Positions 12,396-25,764 of a stretch of DNA of 62,000 bases are shown here, piece after piece. The notes under the pieces were generated by a model. That model worked only from the letters and a program-made list of their open reading frames with translations. It did no database searches and was not told the origin of the DNA. Position numbers and translations under genes: made by a program. Source of the DNA: Chrysomallon squamiferum (lineage: Eukaryota; Mollusca; Gastropoda; Neomphalida; Peltospiridae); NCBI GenBank assembly GCA_012295275.1, contig CM022677.1, positions 14,179,332 to 14,241,331 on the forward strand. The letters run 5' to 3'. How positions within the stretch are numbered: the first letter of the stretch is position 1; each line of letters begins with the position of its first letter.

Positions 12396-12632
12396 TGGAT
12401 GATTCTTGATTATTATGAAATGAAACAAAAAACTTCCACTATAATGACTAAGGACACTGCAAAAGCTCTGTGCAGTTCTACACTACAAATTAGTGCAGAA
12501 GAAATGAAAAGATGTGGAGCAATGATATTCACAGATAGACCAGGCAGGTTCCAGATTAAAGTTGTTTTCATAAAGAATATTAGCAAATTTAGAGCAGCTG
12601 TAAGTGATTTAAAGGAATGGAGAGATGATTGA
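12396..12632 (+). CDS. Unknown small exon, 78 codons, intact copy
   Basis: An AG at 12394-12395, after a pyrimidine-rich tract, precedes TGG ATG and an open frame to TGA at 12630-12632. It contains QKTSTIMTKDTAKALC, SAEEMKRCGAMIF and a mixed-charge end, ISKFRAAVSDLKEWRDD. The reverse-strand copy at about 39700-39925 keeps the same start and many residues but carries an in-frame stop after 34 codons. That the left copy is intact and the paralogue broken suggests the left one may be functional. I do not recognise the family; a small helical domain is plausible. Confidence 0.45.
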   Translation, partial: WMILDYYEMKQKTSTIMTKDTAKALCSSTLQISAEEMKRCGAMIFTDRPGRFQIKVVFIKNISKFRAAVSDLKEWRDD

Positions 12633-12899
12633 CAGATATGACACTGACTGTCTGATAGGAGGTTAACAGGTAAAGAGATACACAGGAAGATACACAGAAA
12701 GAAAGACAGAGATGTTGATAGATTGATAGCCTGTTAGATCAGTAGAAGTTAACAAATGAATTCATAGATGTAGATGAATTTAGGCAGATAGGTAAACATG
12801 ACAATGTCTATCTAACTATTCTGTGTATTCTTCTTTCTGTCATGTGTTGTGTTTGTGTGTCAGGCTGAGAGTGTAGATATACAGACGTATACATAAATC

Positions 12900-14159
12900 A
12901 TACAGGTTGTAATGCAGGCACAGTTAGTTATGTGTTCAGGTAGTTTGACAGGTTAGATATGTCATTGATGGATGTTATTGATGTGTTGAAATGTGGATAG
13001 ATAAACAGATAGGTATGTAGGTCAGTAGTTCAGTAGGTTGATATGTAGATATGTGTAGATAGTTATGTAGCAGACAGACAGGTGTAGGGAAGTATGGATG
13101 ATAATGTGGAAGACTGAATATGTATACAGGTATAGGTATGCATTAGTTTGAGCAGGGAATAGTAAATAGAAGGAAAAGTTGCTTGTCTTTTTTGAAGAGC
13201 GAATATATTGAGTATGTATGTGTACAAACATTCAGAAATATAGGGCGATTTGAACGAGATATGTAGGTATGTAGACAAGAAGATGTTTAAATGACTGATA
13301 GATGTTATTGATATATAAACTGTTAGGTTGGTTGATTGTATAGATATACATATAGAGATATATATAGATAGGTGTCAACTGCAAGTATATGCTTAGATAG
13401 ACTGATTGATATATAGATAGATAGGTAGGTAGGTAGATAGATGGATAGAGAGACACAAATATGAATAAAGATACAAAGACAGATAGAGAGAGGTGGATAG
13501 GTAAGTGTGGAGGTCTTGATGTGTTTGTATGTTTGCTAGATAGGATCGCTGTATGGCAGTGTTAAATGAGGATTGTGAGTTTGTGTAAGAAAAAGTGTAT
13601 TTAAATAATGCATTTTGAAAAGGGGGTAAATAGAGAGATTATATACGTACATGTGTCTGTGTGTGTTTGTGTGTGTGTGTGTGTGTTTGAGAGAGTGAGA
13701 TATATTGATAGAGAAATAGTTAGATATATGGATTGTTTGATGATTCCTAGAGAGATAGGTAGACAATAATTATATAGATAGCTAGATAGACAAACTGATA
13801 ATGAGTATATATGAATATATTGTTATGTATTTAGAGGATTGGTATATAAATGAATGTGTAAATGAGAGTATGTTTATATTTGAGTGTTGGTGTTAAAAAG
13901 AAAGGCTAGATATAGATAGATATATTGAGAGCAAGACTGATATGTAGGTGTGGTTATATGTGTTTTTGTGTTATAGAGAGAGAACAGGTATTGACCTCTG
14001 TATGAAACTGAGAAGTATGCCATATGATTTTTCAGTGAATGAGATAATTATATGTCTATATATAGATATAGAAATAGAGATAGATATAAAGATGTTTTTT
14101 ATAGATATATATATATAGATAGATTAGATTGATTGATGAGAGATAGATATGTGAGATAG

Positions 14160-14203
<44 letters not shown>

Positions 14204-14660
14204 TTATTAAACAGAGAAAGGAAGGTCAATAAATAAGTGTGAACAAGATTGTGTTTATGCTGTTTATTTATTTTAGATTAGATATAGAGTTGTGGGTGGA
14301 TTTAGTTAGACAGAGACAGGCATGTGTACTGGTGTAAGAATATACAGAATAGAGTTTATACTGAGTAACTATTTTTGGGAGGGTTAGAGAGAGGTGATGT
14401 GTGAATGAGAATGTATTTATATTTGTTAGGTAAGCTATGTCTGCAAATGTGAAAGCTGGAGTGCATGTGTAAAAAAGAGTATTTCTCTTTGTGAGCGAGA
14501 TAGAGAATACATGCATGTTCCAAAGAGTGTTCTTTGTATAATACACCCATTCTTTCTAAAAATATACAATTTGTTTTCACAAATACTCTTAAGTACATAC
14601 ACTTCTGTCTATAATCTGATCTCCTGTCTTTCTATCTATATATAGAAAGAGCTTTCAAAT
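12900..14660. repeat. GATA/GTAG-rich low-complexity satellite
   Basis: A long stretch of imperfect GATAGATA, TAGGTAGG and TATA motifs with GT patches, including a TA array at 14165-14201. All open frames in it are Tyr/Ile/Ser/His-rich translations of these repeats. Similar sequence occurs at 18550-19060 and, reversed, at 38560-39500. Confidence 0.8.
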
Positions 14661-16010
<1,350 letters not shown>

Positions 16011-16080
16011 ATGCCATTTTATTCAAATAATTCCATATCAGTAATTTTATTTTTTCATTTAGAAACTCTTTTACTTACAG

Positions 16081-16256
16081 ACACTGCCTGTGTGATTATC
16101 AGCTTGAAAGAGTCTGACATTTTATCTCATGTTGAGAATGTCGTCAGTAATACTAACAGAAACCATAGAAACAGATTCCAGTCAGAATATTTTTGTCAGC
16201 AGTTCCTACAGTTCCTAGATGTTTTGAGAAGAAAGCATGCAACATCAGCAGTGTAA
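16081..16256 (+). CDS. Terminal exon of an unknown gene
   Basis: A good acceptor (CTTTTACTTACAG ending at 16080) is followed by an open frame reading DTACVIISLKESDILSHVEN and ending RRKHATSAV before TAA at 16254-16256. The two first bases complete a codon from an earlier exon. The peptide is helical and soluble with no recognised domain. An alternative acceptor at 16060-16062 would add six codons. The upstream exon was not identified; the small exons at 11.7-12.6 kb are on the same strand but no phase evidence links them. Confidence 0.45.
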
Positions 16257-16589
16257 AAAAAAAGTATGTTCTTTTCGAGTAATATTATTTATTCTTCTTT
16301 GAGAATAGAATATTTTACAGGAAATAAGAAAATTTAACACGTAAGATGAACTGAAATTTATTTTAACTGGATTAATAAGACACATAAAAACTTTCATAAT
16401 GAAGATGTCATAATGCAGCTATAGGGTATTTATTTATTTATTTATTTCATATATTTCATGTGATCCTTTGCAGTTTTTGCCAGGGATCAGTAATAGAGTT
16501 TGTTTTAGAGATTTCCACCAGAACAGCTAAATGGGTTATCACTGCGTACATTTCATTGTTGTGTGTCACATTTCTGACACTGTCCACAC

Positions 16590-16721
16590 TTAGGTAGCTG
16601 CATCAAGAACCAGATTATTCTTGTTCTTTGGCTTGGAGGTCATGTCGAGATGTTTCGTCTTTGTCACACAGTGTTGCAGTGCGGACTTTGAAATACTCAG
16701 AGTCTTTGCTGTATCTCGCAT
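16590..16721 (-). pseudogene. Fragment of a pogo/Tigger-type transposase (psq helix-turn-helix)
   Basis: A 43-codon minus-strand frame contains MRDTAKTLSISKSALQHCV, then HLDMTSKPKNKN. The pattern of a small helix, a serine turn and a recognition helix starting S-A-L-Q matches the pipsqueak HTH that opens pogo/Tigger/Jerky transposases. The rest of the transposase is absent and the frame ends at a TAA, so this is a decayed remnant. Family assignment is from motif shape only. Confidence 0.45.
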
Positions 16722-16729
16722 CGACTCAT

Positions 16730-16940
16730 AACATCTTCAGACATTGTTCCAATGTGTCTCTGTAAACAAAAACAGATTTTTAATCAGCAGCTCCTTTGCT
16801 TGAACTTTGAAATGATTTTAAATAATGACATTTACTGCTGTTTATACTTCTATACTGATTGATTAGTTTATGTCGTGTTTATAAATCAGAAAGTACATGT
16901 ACGAGATATTTATTTCCAGTTTTGTATTTCAATTTATTGT

Positions 16941-16980
<40 letters not shown>

Positions 16981-18064
16981 TTGTTTGATAATTAATACTA
17001 ACTTAAAACTAAAACTGATATGATAATTATTTCATACTTTAGTTAACATCATAAAATTGCAAATGAAAAAAACAGCACTGGAAATCTGTGTAATTGTATA
17101 AATACTTTAATCCTAGGATTAAATTAATTTCCTATTTGAGAATCCATTTTCTCACTGGAATCTAGGACAACATTTGCCAGATTAAACACTGTTTTAAAAA
17201 TATTTTCATGTTATTACTGATTTTTTTTTTTTTTATTATTCTTAATATTTGAATTCTGTTTTTCAGCTGTAGTAACACAAAAGTCAGGCAACTGAAATTC
17301 TTGATTCTCTGGACTACCTATGAAATCCTGGTGATCTTCTCAAAGAGGTCATTCAAAATGGAAATATGAGTGGTTTAGAAAAATGTTGTCTTTCTAATTC
17401 TGCAGTATAGGTAGCTGTGATACCTTCCTCATTACCTCTCAATAGTTATATGTTGTTGTTTTGTTTGGGTTTTGGGGGTTTTTTTTATTCACAGTAGTCT
17501 TATTTCTTTTGGATGATGTGAAACTAATGTCGTAATCAAGACTCGTTTCTGAGTCCATGTGGCTTTGCATCTGCTAACAAAACTGAAAAAAAAAAATGTA
17601 ATCTGCATTTCTATTGAACAAGAACAGATAATATTTAATTCGGTGATAAGAAATGTTCACTTATTAATAATCAAGGCAGACATCAAACAAAAAACGATAC
17701 GGAACTCTCCGGTATGGAACTAGGCAAGTCTTAGATTGTAATGTTTATATCAGTTTTCATTTTCTTAAACAATAGAAATTATACTAAATAAGATTTAAAA
17801 AAAATATATATGTAGTTTTGTTTATTAATTAATTATTTAATTTATTTATTATTAATAATACTGAACAGTCTATGCGTTTTTCATTATCAGTAGTAGAAAA
17901 TATAAAAATATTGATTTTGTTTCACAAATGTGCTATAAGAAGCATGAAGAAGATGCATTTTCCACAGAAAACATGAAACATATAAAATAAACCCATATTT
18001 TATAATCAACAGTGAAACAGTAAATTAAGTAAAATATTCATTTTTCACAGTGACATATATTGAT

Positions 18065-18130
<66 letters not shown>

Positions 18131-19090
18131 TGTTTTTTATATTGTTCTTGCTTCTTTTTCAAAGTTTTTGGAAGCAGCACATTAAATTTCAGTTTTACTT
18201 TATAAAGAGCTCAGTGAATATTTAGACGTGAACATTAATGTATTTTTTTATTTTTCTATTTAAAAGGAAGAAGTGAGAAGACCTGAAATTAAGGAGATGT
18301 TTTATTATCTACACACAGATTGATACTGAAAAGAAGAGTGTAAAGGTTATACCAACTTTTATTGTAAACAAATAGCCCAGTAGACATGAAGAAATATGGA
18401 TTGGTTTCCAGGTAAGTGCCCTTTCTAAATAAATGTATTAGGGTAAATGAATACCAGATAATTAAATGTGAGAGGTACTTTAAAATGAAGCCTATTGTAT
18501 ATTGAAAATTTAAGTGATAAACATGTGGGTTTTTTAATTTTAATAATAAATTTTAAAAATATCCATTAACAGATGCACAGATGGATAGAAAGGTAGGTTG
18601 ATAGACATGTAGGTATGTGAGTAGATAGTTACTCAACAGGTTGATATATAGACACAAAGAGAGATGCAGAGTCTGGATAGTTAGATAAGTGGCAACCACA
18701 TCTATATGGAAGAGCAGGTACATGTGTTTAATGTGCTAGAATGTGTATGAATGAGAGTGTGCTTGTGTTATAAATGGACATACAGAAAGACAGAAGTTGT
18801 AAGATAGTTATGCAAGGAGGTAGCCAGGGAGATGGACAGGTGATTCACAGATGGTTATTTTTATGGATCAGAATGTGAGCAGATAGATAAAATAAAAATA
18901 GGAAAACTTATATATATGGTAACATAGAAATAGGTGATGTATATAGGTGTGTAAGTTGAGTATATGTTTTGTTACAGAGATAATGGGTATGTTGTGTGTA
19001 TGTGAAGGGAAATTTGTTTGTGTCTGTGTGCCTGTGTGTGAAGGAAAATGTGCTTGTGAGTTTTTTGAAGAGTGGCTGTGAATTTAATGT
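16730..19090. other. AT-rich sequence, no gene supported
   Basis: It contains a TA array (16946-16974), an ATT array (18076-18130), poly-T runs and, from 18550, GATAG-type satellite sequence like that at 13 kb. Confidence 0.5.
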
Positions 19091-19097
19091 ATATATG

Positions 19098-20375
19098 TTA
19101 CAGTCAATCTGTCAAACTAGTGATTTGCCCTAATGGTTGAAATGTTTAGGGTTTTGTCCTAATGAGTAAAACTTATAGGAATTAGTCCAAATGACTGAAA
19201 TAGACCTTTAGTCATTAGGCAAAATCACTGAATGAAAAAGAATGATTTCCAATTCCATGAAAACATCTATTTTGAAACAAATCACAAGTTGTGTTCTATT
19301 TATGACAGCAGTTCAAACTTGAGTAACATCTTGAATTGTTCTTGAACCATTTTGTTTGACAGCTTTTTTTCACTTCACAATTGCATTTCATAAACTCTGG
19401 TCCTCCTGCAGTGGACTCTGTTGACAGCCCTGCTCTAAGAGACATCATGAGACAATAGCAGTCTCTGGGGACACACATCAAACTGGATCCTGGCACTGGG
19501 CGGCAGCTGGTCAGGTTCCGAGTTGGGTGGTAACTGGGTAGCTTGGTTTTGGGTGGTAACTGGGTAGCTTGGTTTTGGGTGGTAACTGGTCAAGATTGGA
19601 GTTCAGTGGCAACTGGTCAGTCAAGGCAGCTGCTAAAGTGGATGGTTGCTTGGTGTAGCTCGAGTTCTTCCTGAATTGAAAAAACTTGATGCCTACACCC
19701 AGTTCCTTGTGGTCTTTGATGTAATAATAACAGTACCTCTAATCCCTACCATATAACTGGTCTTTGATGTAAAAATAACTCAACCACTAATCCCTACATT
19801 GAACTGATGTAAGAAAGCATTTGACTGTCGGTATTAAAATCATTGGTCTTTGATGTAAGTATAACACAATAAAGCAACATATGCTCTGAAGAAGACTGTA
19901 AATAAGACTGGGAGATATAGGAATATTTAGAGAACAGAAAGAATATGTACAACAGTGGTGAAAATGAAGAGGTGATTGAAAATAACATAATTTGGGAAAA
20001 TATTTATTTAAAGCATTTCAGTGTAGAAAAGATTTGATTTGTTAGACATAATTTATATTCTCCAAAGGTTTTGTTTTCTTTTTTTATCACTATTTGTAAA
20101 TCTTTTTTTTTCTTTTTTTTTTGTTCTTCTTATTATTGACATTGTATATCAATAAGCTGTAAAGCTTAGAATAATAAAGAATTGAATTGAACCACTAATG
20201 ATGTTGCAAAGCATTAAACCTGCTTGACTGATTGTCTAAATTACTATCAGGCAGAATGTCAAACAACACCATGGAAAATCCAGTCATTTGGCCTAATTCC
20301 TGGACATTTTACTCATTAGGCCTAATTTCTGATGGTTTTGTGTGTTAGGCTAAATGACTAGTTTGATATATTGTA
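19098..20375. mobile_element. TIR DNA transposon, about 1.28 kb, non-autonomous or decayed
   Basis: Roughly 100 bp at 19098-19198 matches the reverse complement of 20270-20375. Shared pieces are TCAAACTAGT, then ATTTGCC/TTAGCC, CCTAATGAGTAAAA and AGGAATTAG-CCAAATGACTG. The ends read TTACA inward on both sides. The interior has a Cys-rich minus-strand fragment (19296-19496) and direct GGGTGGTAACTGG repeats at 19525-19592. No intact transposase is visible and the superfamily is not assigned. A target duplication was not clear. Confidence 0.65.
19296..19496 (-). pseudogene. Cys-rich fragment inside the TIR element
   Basis: A 66-codon minus-strand frame ends in a run of cysteines and lysines (KCNCEVKKSCQTKW, then NSRCYSSLNCCHK). 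It resembles the CXC-type Cys-rich tail carried by some transposase or integrase-derived proteins. It has no plausible start and the similarity is by eye, so it is called a fragment. Confidence 0.35.
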
Positions 20376-21018
20376 ATATCTATGCATGTGTAAGAATGTT
20401 TTATTCTATATGTTTCAGTTCTAGACATATATTTAAATGTGTTTATAGATAGAAAGACATACAGAAAAATATATATGTAAGGTAGTTATATAACTAGTGA
20501 GATGCATTGATCGTACATGGATGGTTACTGATGGTTTTATAAGACTTATTTCAAACTGATAAAGTACACAAATAAATTTTACATGAAAGTTGCGATATCC
20601 TTTGAACATGTTACTTTTACATTTCTTTGAGAAAGATGATCAAACCAAAATGCAACATCTTGAAATGGATATTACTGTTTTAGTGAAAACAGTTTAAATT
20701 CTAACTTTATAATGTACCAAAATATGTTTTATATGAAAATAGCTGATACCTTAATTATTTTTTTTATTTTCAGCTTTTCTGTGCATTAAAATCTACATGA
20801 TGAAATTAAAGCCTAACATCATGACAACAATATTACTGTTTTTGTAAAAAGTCTAAGATTAAGAAATACATCAGTAGACAAGTTATAGAGAACTTTATTT
20901 CTTTATTTATTTTTGTTGTTATTGTTGTTATTTATTGTTATTATATTATTGTTAATAATATTATAATGATAATAAAAATAATAATAATTATTATTATTAT
21001 AATTTATTTGTCATAGGT

Positions 21019-21673
21019 TTACTTTTGTCTTCTTATTTTCAGAAATGTGCTTGATTCTGTTTTCTTCACATCTGCTGTTGTTGCTGTAGTTGTTTCATCA
21101 CCACTTTCTGCTGCTGTTTCTGACTGAACTGTGTTTTCACTGACTGTTTTACTGGTGTTTTCACTGACTGTGTTACTGTTGTTTTCACTGACTGTGTTAC
21201 TGGTGTTTTCACTGACTGTGTTACAGGTGTTTTCACTGACTGTGTTACTGGTGTTTTCACTGACTGTGTTACTGGTGTTTTCACTGACTGTGTTACTGGT
21301 GTTTTCACTGACTGTGTTACAGGTGTTTTCACTGACTGTGTTACTGGTGTTTTCACTGACTGTGTTACTGGTGTTTTCACTGACTGTGTTACTGGTGTTT
21401 TCACTGACTGTTACAGGCGTTTTCACTGACTGTGTTACTGGTGTTTTCACTGACTGTGTTACTGGTGTTTTCACTGACTGTGTTACAGGTGTTTTCACTG
21501 ACTGTGTTACTGGTGTTTTCACTGACTGTGTTACTGGTGTTTTCACTGACTGTTACAGGCGTTTTCACTGACTGTGTTACTGGTGTTTTCACTGACTGTG
21601 TTACTGGTGTTTTCACTGACTGTGTTACTGGTGTTTTCTACTTCCATCACCGGAACATGCTTTGCCTCATCAT
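21019..21673 (-). CDS. Exon built from a 24-bp minisatellite (SENTSNTV / KTPVTQSV repeats)
   Basis: On the minus strand an acceptor-like AG (plus 21674-21675) is followed by DDEAKHVPVMEV and then about 20 copies of an 8-residue unit. The array ends in a Thr/Ser/Glu-rich unique tail and KIRRQK before the stop at 21019. One repeat frame gives SENTSNTV, another KTPVTQSV, the third has stops. Two 22-bp units (near 21405-21425 and 21550-21570) shift the frame, so no single frame crosses the whole exon. Either the gene is broken or the array is mis-assembled. The low-complexity, hydroxyl-rich repeat would suit a stalk or disordered tail; function unknown. Confidence 0.45.
21130..21640. repeat. 24-bp minisatellite, about 21 copies
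   Basis: The unit TGACTGTGTTACTGGTGTTTTCAC (shown here only as its pieces TGACTGTGTTAC and TGGTGTTTTCAC) repeats with few substitutions (ACT/ACA, TGG/AGG). Two units are 22 bp long. Confidence 0.95.
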
Positions 21674-21719
21674 CTTTTTACCTACAAACAAGTGATATTT
21701 TTATATACCTCTTGTCTCT

Positions 21720-23785
21720 TTATAGCACTGTGTGTCATTTTGTTTCTACATAATTATCTTTGTATGATGTGTAAGAGTGAGTTTTTATGGTGCATGTTAT
21801 ATGCATGTATGTAATTGTATGTATGGTTCTGTGTATGTTTGTATTTATATGTGTGTGAGTTGTATGTGTCTTGTATTAAGTTTGTATGTTTGTGTGTGTG
21901 AATGTGGCTGTATTTGTATGGTGAGTGTGTGTCTATATATGTGCAAGTCTGAGTTTCTGTGTGTATGTGTTTCTGCGTGTATGTGTTTCTGCATGACTGT
22001 GTTTATATGGATTTTTTTATATGTATGCATATGTGTTCATGTGTATGTACATATGTGTATATATTAGTTTATGATGAATTGTGAGTTTTTTTAATTATGT
22101 ATGTTTATGGAATATGTTTATTTTTCTATTTTAATGTGAGTGTTTGATTTTAAATTAGTAACTAATTATATAAAAAAAAAAAAAAAAAATTAAATAATTA
22201 AATATAAACATGTATTTTATTCAATTTCTATTGCTATTTAATTTCAGCAGGTTAAAAAACCTAGATAAAGCACACATAGTAGATACTGTGTTTATTTTCA
22301 GATTTGTTTTTGTTTTTAGTGTTTAGATAATGTTTTCTGAACCAACAATTTATTTGGCATTGATTACATCCAAACTTACACACACACACACACACCGTAA
22401 TACAAACAAAAGTATTCATACACACATACTTGGATATAAGTACAAATAATCCATACTTATTCATACATACATTAATACAGACACATATATCTACACATAC
22501 AGACATACAAACATACATACATACTTAAACATACAATACAAACACACACAGACACATATACATGCAAATATGCAGAAATACATACCTAGTCATGCACACA
22601 TAATAAGCACACAGATACATGCATACAGACTTACACAAATATATGCACACTCATGCACACATTGAAACATAGATAGACACTTATCATTGGCCCACAATGA
22701 AGACATTTTTATTTATTTATTTAATTACATTATTTCTTAATTATTTTTATATTTTTCTAAAAAAAATGTTTTAAAGTATATAATCTGCAAAATACCAGAT
22801 TTTTACAAACCTGAATGTGGAAACCAGTTATTTATCAAGTGTGTGTGAACAGATAATTATAATAAAAATGAGAGTTAGTAGATGATAATTACAATAATAG
22901 TAAATAGCCTGTAGATGATAATTACAATAATAGTAAGTAGCCTGCAGATAATAATTATGATAATAGTGAGCACAGCTCTATCAATCCTTTTCATTTTTCT
23001 CTCACATAATTTCCTGTTCTAACCACACCTAAACTGTGATATGTTAAACACAAAAGATAGGAAAAACAACAAATTTTTTATTTTATTTACAAGAGATTAG
23101 AAATGTGTGGTTTTGGGGTGGATTTTTAAAGCCATACTATGAACATTATTTTTTCAAAATATTTACAAATAAAAAATATTTTTGTTAAACACTCTATGTG
23201 TATTGTAAATGAGAAGAAAAAAAAAAGAAAAAAGAAAAAGAAAACAGAAAAAACAACTATAAATAAATACATTTTTAAAAATATAAAAATAAATGAATAA
23301 TCTTTTTCTGTAACATATGGATCACAAATATACCATGAGCCAATGTATGTTTGTATGAGTGTTTGTTTGTGTGTTTGTGTGTATTTGTTTGATGCATGTG
23401 TGTATGTATGTATATCCACACACACATACAAATAATGAAAAAATATGTTTAGTAATGGCTTTTTATTCAGTTTAAACTAAAAAGTGGTTCAGAATGTATG
23501 TGACGTTAAGAAAAAAAAAAAATAAAAAAAATGTTAATTAACTAAAGAAATAAAGCAAGAAATAAAATAATAAATAAATAAATAAACAATATTGCATTTA
23601 TAAATAGATAATGTTTTCATGTTAAGGTACAATGAAATTAATGTACCTGAGAAGAGTGAGTTTAGAAATAAAACCGTAGCCAACAGAAAAAAAGTAAAAA
23701 GAAATATAACACAATTAGTAATTTTACAGAGAGTAAATTCAGTAGTCTATTGTAGAAGAACCTAAGGAAAGGAGACTGACAGACA
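21720..23785. other. TG- and CA-rich low-complexity sequence
   Basis: TGTATG-type sequence at 21770-22070, CACATA-type at 22370-22690, poly-A at 22172-22189 and a three-copy ~41-bp tandem repeat at 22876-22970 (unit begins GATGATAATTACAATAATAG). No gene supported; open frames are repeat translations. Confidence 0.6.
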
Positions 23786-23800
23786 GATCAAAGTTTTGTT

Positions 23801-24037
23801 CTAATACAATAAATCTGTGAGAATATTGCACAACTCTTTGTTCTTTCTGAGAAGCTTGTAGTAGCGTTTTGGCGGCTTTCGAAGTGCGTATAGCTCAGCT
23901 CGCAAATCTTCGTTGCTTCGCCAGAACAAATCAAATTCTTTAAACGGATTAAACTTTGGATGTTCCATGCATTCGGCAATATTCAGATGGTATTCTCCTA
24001 CACAGCATTCCCAGAGTATTAGAAGTTTCTCCACCTC
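23801..24037 (-). CDS. Terminal exon of an unknown gene
   Basis: The minus strand reads a mixed-composition protein, EVEKLLILWECCVGEYHLNI... then NPFKEFDLFWRSNEDL and RYYKLLRKNKELCNILTDL, to TAG. The frame is open well above the local AT-rich background and its codon use is normal. An AG just before CGAGGTGGAG (about 24038-24039) could be the acceptor. The composition suggests a helical C-terminal domain. I do not recognise it. The rest of the gene would be at higher coordinates. Confidence 0.5.
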   Translation of the reverse strand, partial: EVEKLLILWECCVGEYHLNIAECMEHPKFNPFKEFDLFWRSNEDLRAELYALRKPPKRYYKLLRKNKELCNILTDLLY

Positions 24038-24059
24038 GCTAGTGAATGCGTCCGATACC

Positions 24060-25760
24060 AGAATAATTAATTATTAAACATAGTTTCTCTTGCTTTATTT
24101 ATTTATTTATTTATTTATATACTTACGTATTTACTTTCTTACTTATTTAAAAAATACACTAAATTCGTCTCGAATTAAAGCAATAACCAAATTTATTTAC
24201 GTCAGTTTATACGATTCCTCTCAGTGTAAACGAATAATATATTATTAGAATCATAAAAAAGTAAAAATTAATTAAAAAATTAAAAAATTGAAGAAAAATT
24301 AAAACAAAATAATAATAAATAAATAAAATTTAAAAAAATTAACTCGTCAAAAATAATTATCAGTTTTTAATGTGATGAGTATTTTAGGTTTTCACATGAA
24401 ATTCAGAGAGGAATTTACTTTGTTTCTTTTCTGTCAGTAGAAACTGTTTGTAGAATAAACTGGACTCAGTGAGAAAAACACGTGTCACGGGTTACGCATA
24501 TAGAGTTGTAGAACTTTAATATCGTCAAAACAGTTTATAGTGAAAACAATTTACAATTTTGTTATCATTGATATTGCTTTCTAATACTGCACCGCTGAAT
24601 ATAATAGTAGCAACTGTAAGCTTATCCTTTAATTTCATAGGAGAATCACAAAAGACATTTCATTACATTAAAGACTAACATGATCATTAAAATAATCACT
24701 TTAGATTAAAATAATATTTACTCATGGACAATACATGAATTTGGAGAAATATACAGCATACTGTTACTCAATACATTTTTGAATTATTAAACATAAACAA
24801 AATGTGTAATGTGATATTCAGTTATATCCATGTCATATTAATTACACGAGAATCTCGTTTATGGAACCGCAATGTATATTCACAAATACAAAATCGACTT
24901 CGATATTAATATTAATGAATAAATAATGTTAAGAGTTATTAGTGAAAACTGAAGTATGCACTGCGCTCATGTTAATAGGGACTAACAGACTCAACTATAA
25001 ACTATTCTGATAACGAGAATAAATGATAAAAACGTTTTCTTCTTTTTTACTTTAACACTGATGATCGTACTTTCAACTCGAGATATTCCGTTTCTTTTAT
25101 AACACAAACACTTTTTATACGAATAACTTAGAATACTGCTACTTACACTATAATCTTTTAGAAGACGCAATTTAATTCTGACTGCACTATTTATGTTGTT
25201 TACGTAGAAAATAATATTATATTTTATTATCTACATCACAGAATATATTTATAATTAGTGATACTAAATTTTTATATTTCAGGAGAAGCCCAGTATCTTA
25301 ATTAAATTATGGAATGTCCTTCCTGATTAACGTAATAAAATAAAGGTTATCGGCATAAACTCTAATCATCAATATAATTTTTATTTATATCAACCTAATC
25401 CAGCATCTTTTCACTTTTATTCTCGTCTGTAATCTGGTTATTTTAATAAGACAAAGGACGTTAGTCTGGAAACAGCTGAATTTTTTTAAAAAATATTACT
25501 GCTTCACCTTTTATTGTAATTTACAGCATAGTATTAGATCTGCGTAACTGTATTATCGAAGAAATCCTAAATATCTAAATATCTAAAATATCATGTAAAC
25601 TACAAAACTCTTTTTTCATTACGCCGTGTAAAAATTATCACTGTAATAGTATTCTTAACAAAATATTTGTTATTATTTATAAATCTCACTGTATTCATAA
25701 AAACAGCTAGTAACAGTAAATGTAACGTAATTTGTAGAGAACTCAATAAAATACCACATT
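24060..25760. other. AT-rich sequence, no gene supported
   Basis: Contains short poly-A/T runs. The part at about 25610-25720 resembles the repeat family at 42.8, 43.8 and 44.5 kb (TTCATTACGCCGTGTAAAA). Confidence 0.5.
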
Positions 25761-25764
25761 AATA

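Larger units (their letters stand above)
10290..13050 (+). repeat. Left arm of a large inverted duplication
   Basis: Consecutive blocks match the reverse complement of 42182 down to about 38600 in the same order: 10290-10345 with 42125-42182; 10845-10980 with 41800-41950; 11200-11560 with 41480-41760; 11640-11840 with 41030-41230; 12140-12640 with 39700-40160; 12640-12900 with 39470-39710. Identity by eye varies from about 70 to 90 per cent, with different microsatellite lengths. The right end fades into GATA-rich sequence, so the border is approximate. Confidence 0.75.

Noticed and set aside
21130-21640. CRISPR-like regular repeat array
   Set aside because: Units are contiguous without unique spacers and the DNA is eukaryotic; it is a minisatellite.
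21131-21695. Plus-strand frames of 87-146 codons over the minisatellite (VFSLTVLL repeats)
   Set aside because: Shadow of the 24-bp unit, which happens to be open in several frames; the minus strand has the unique flanking coding sequence.
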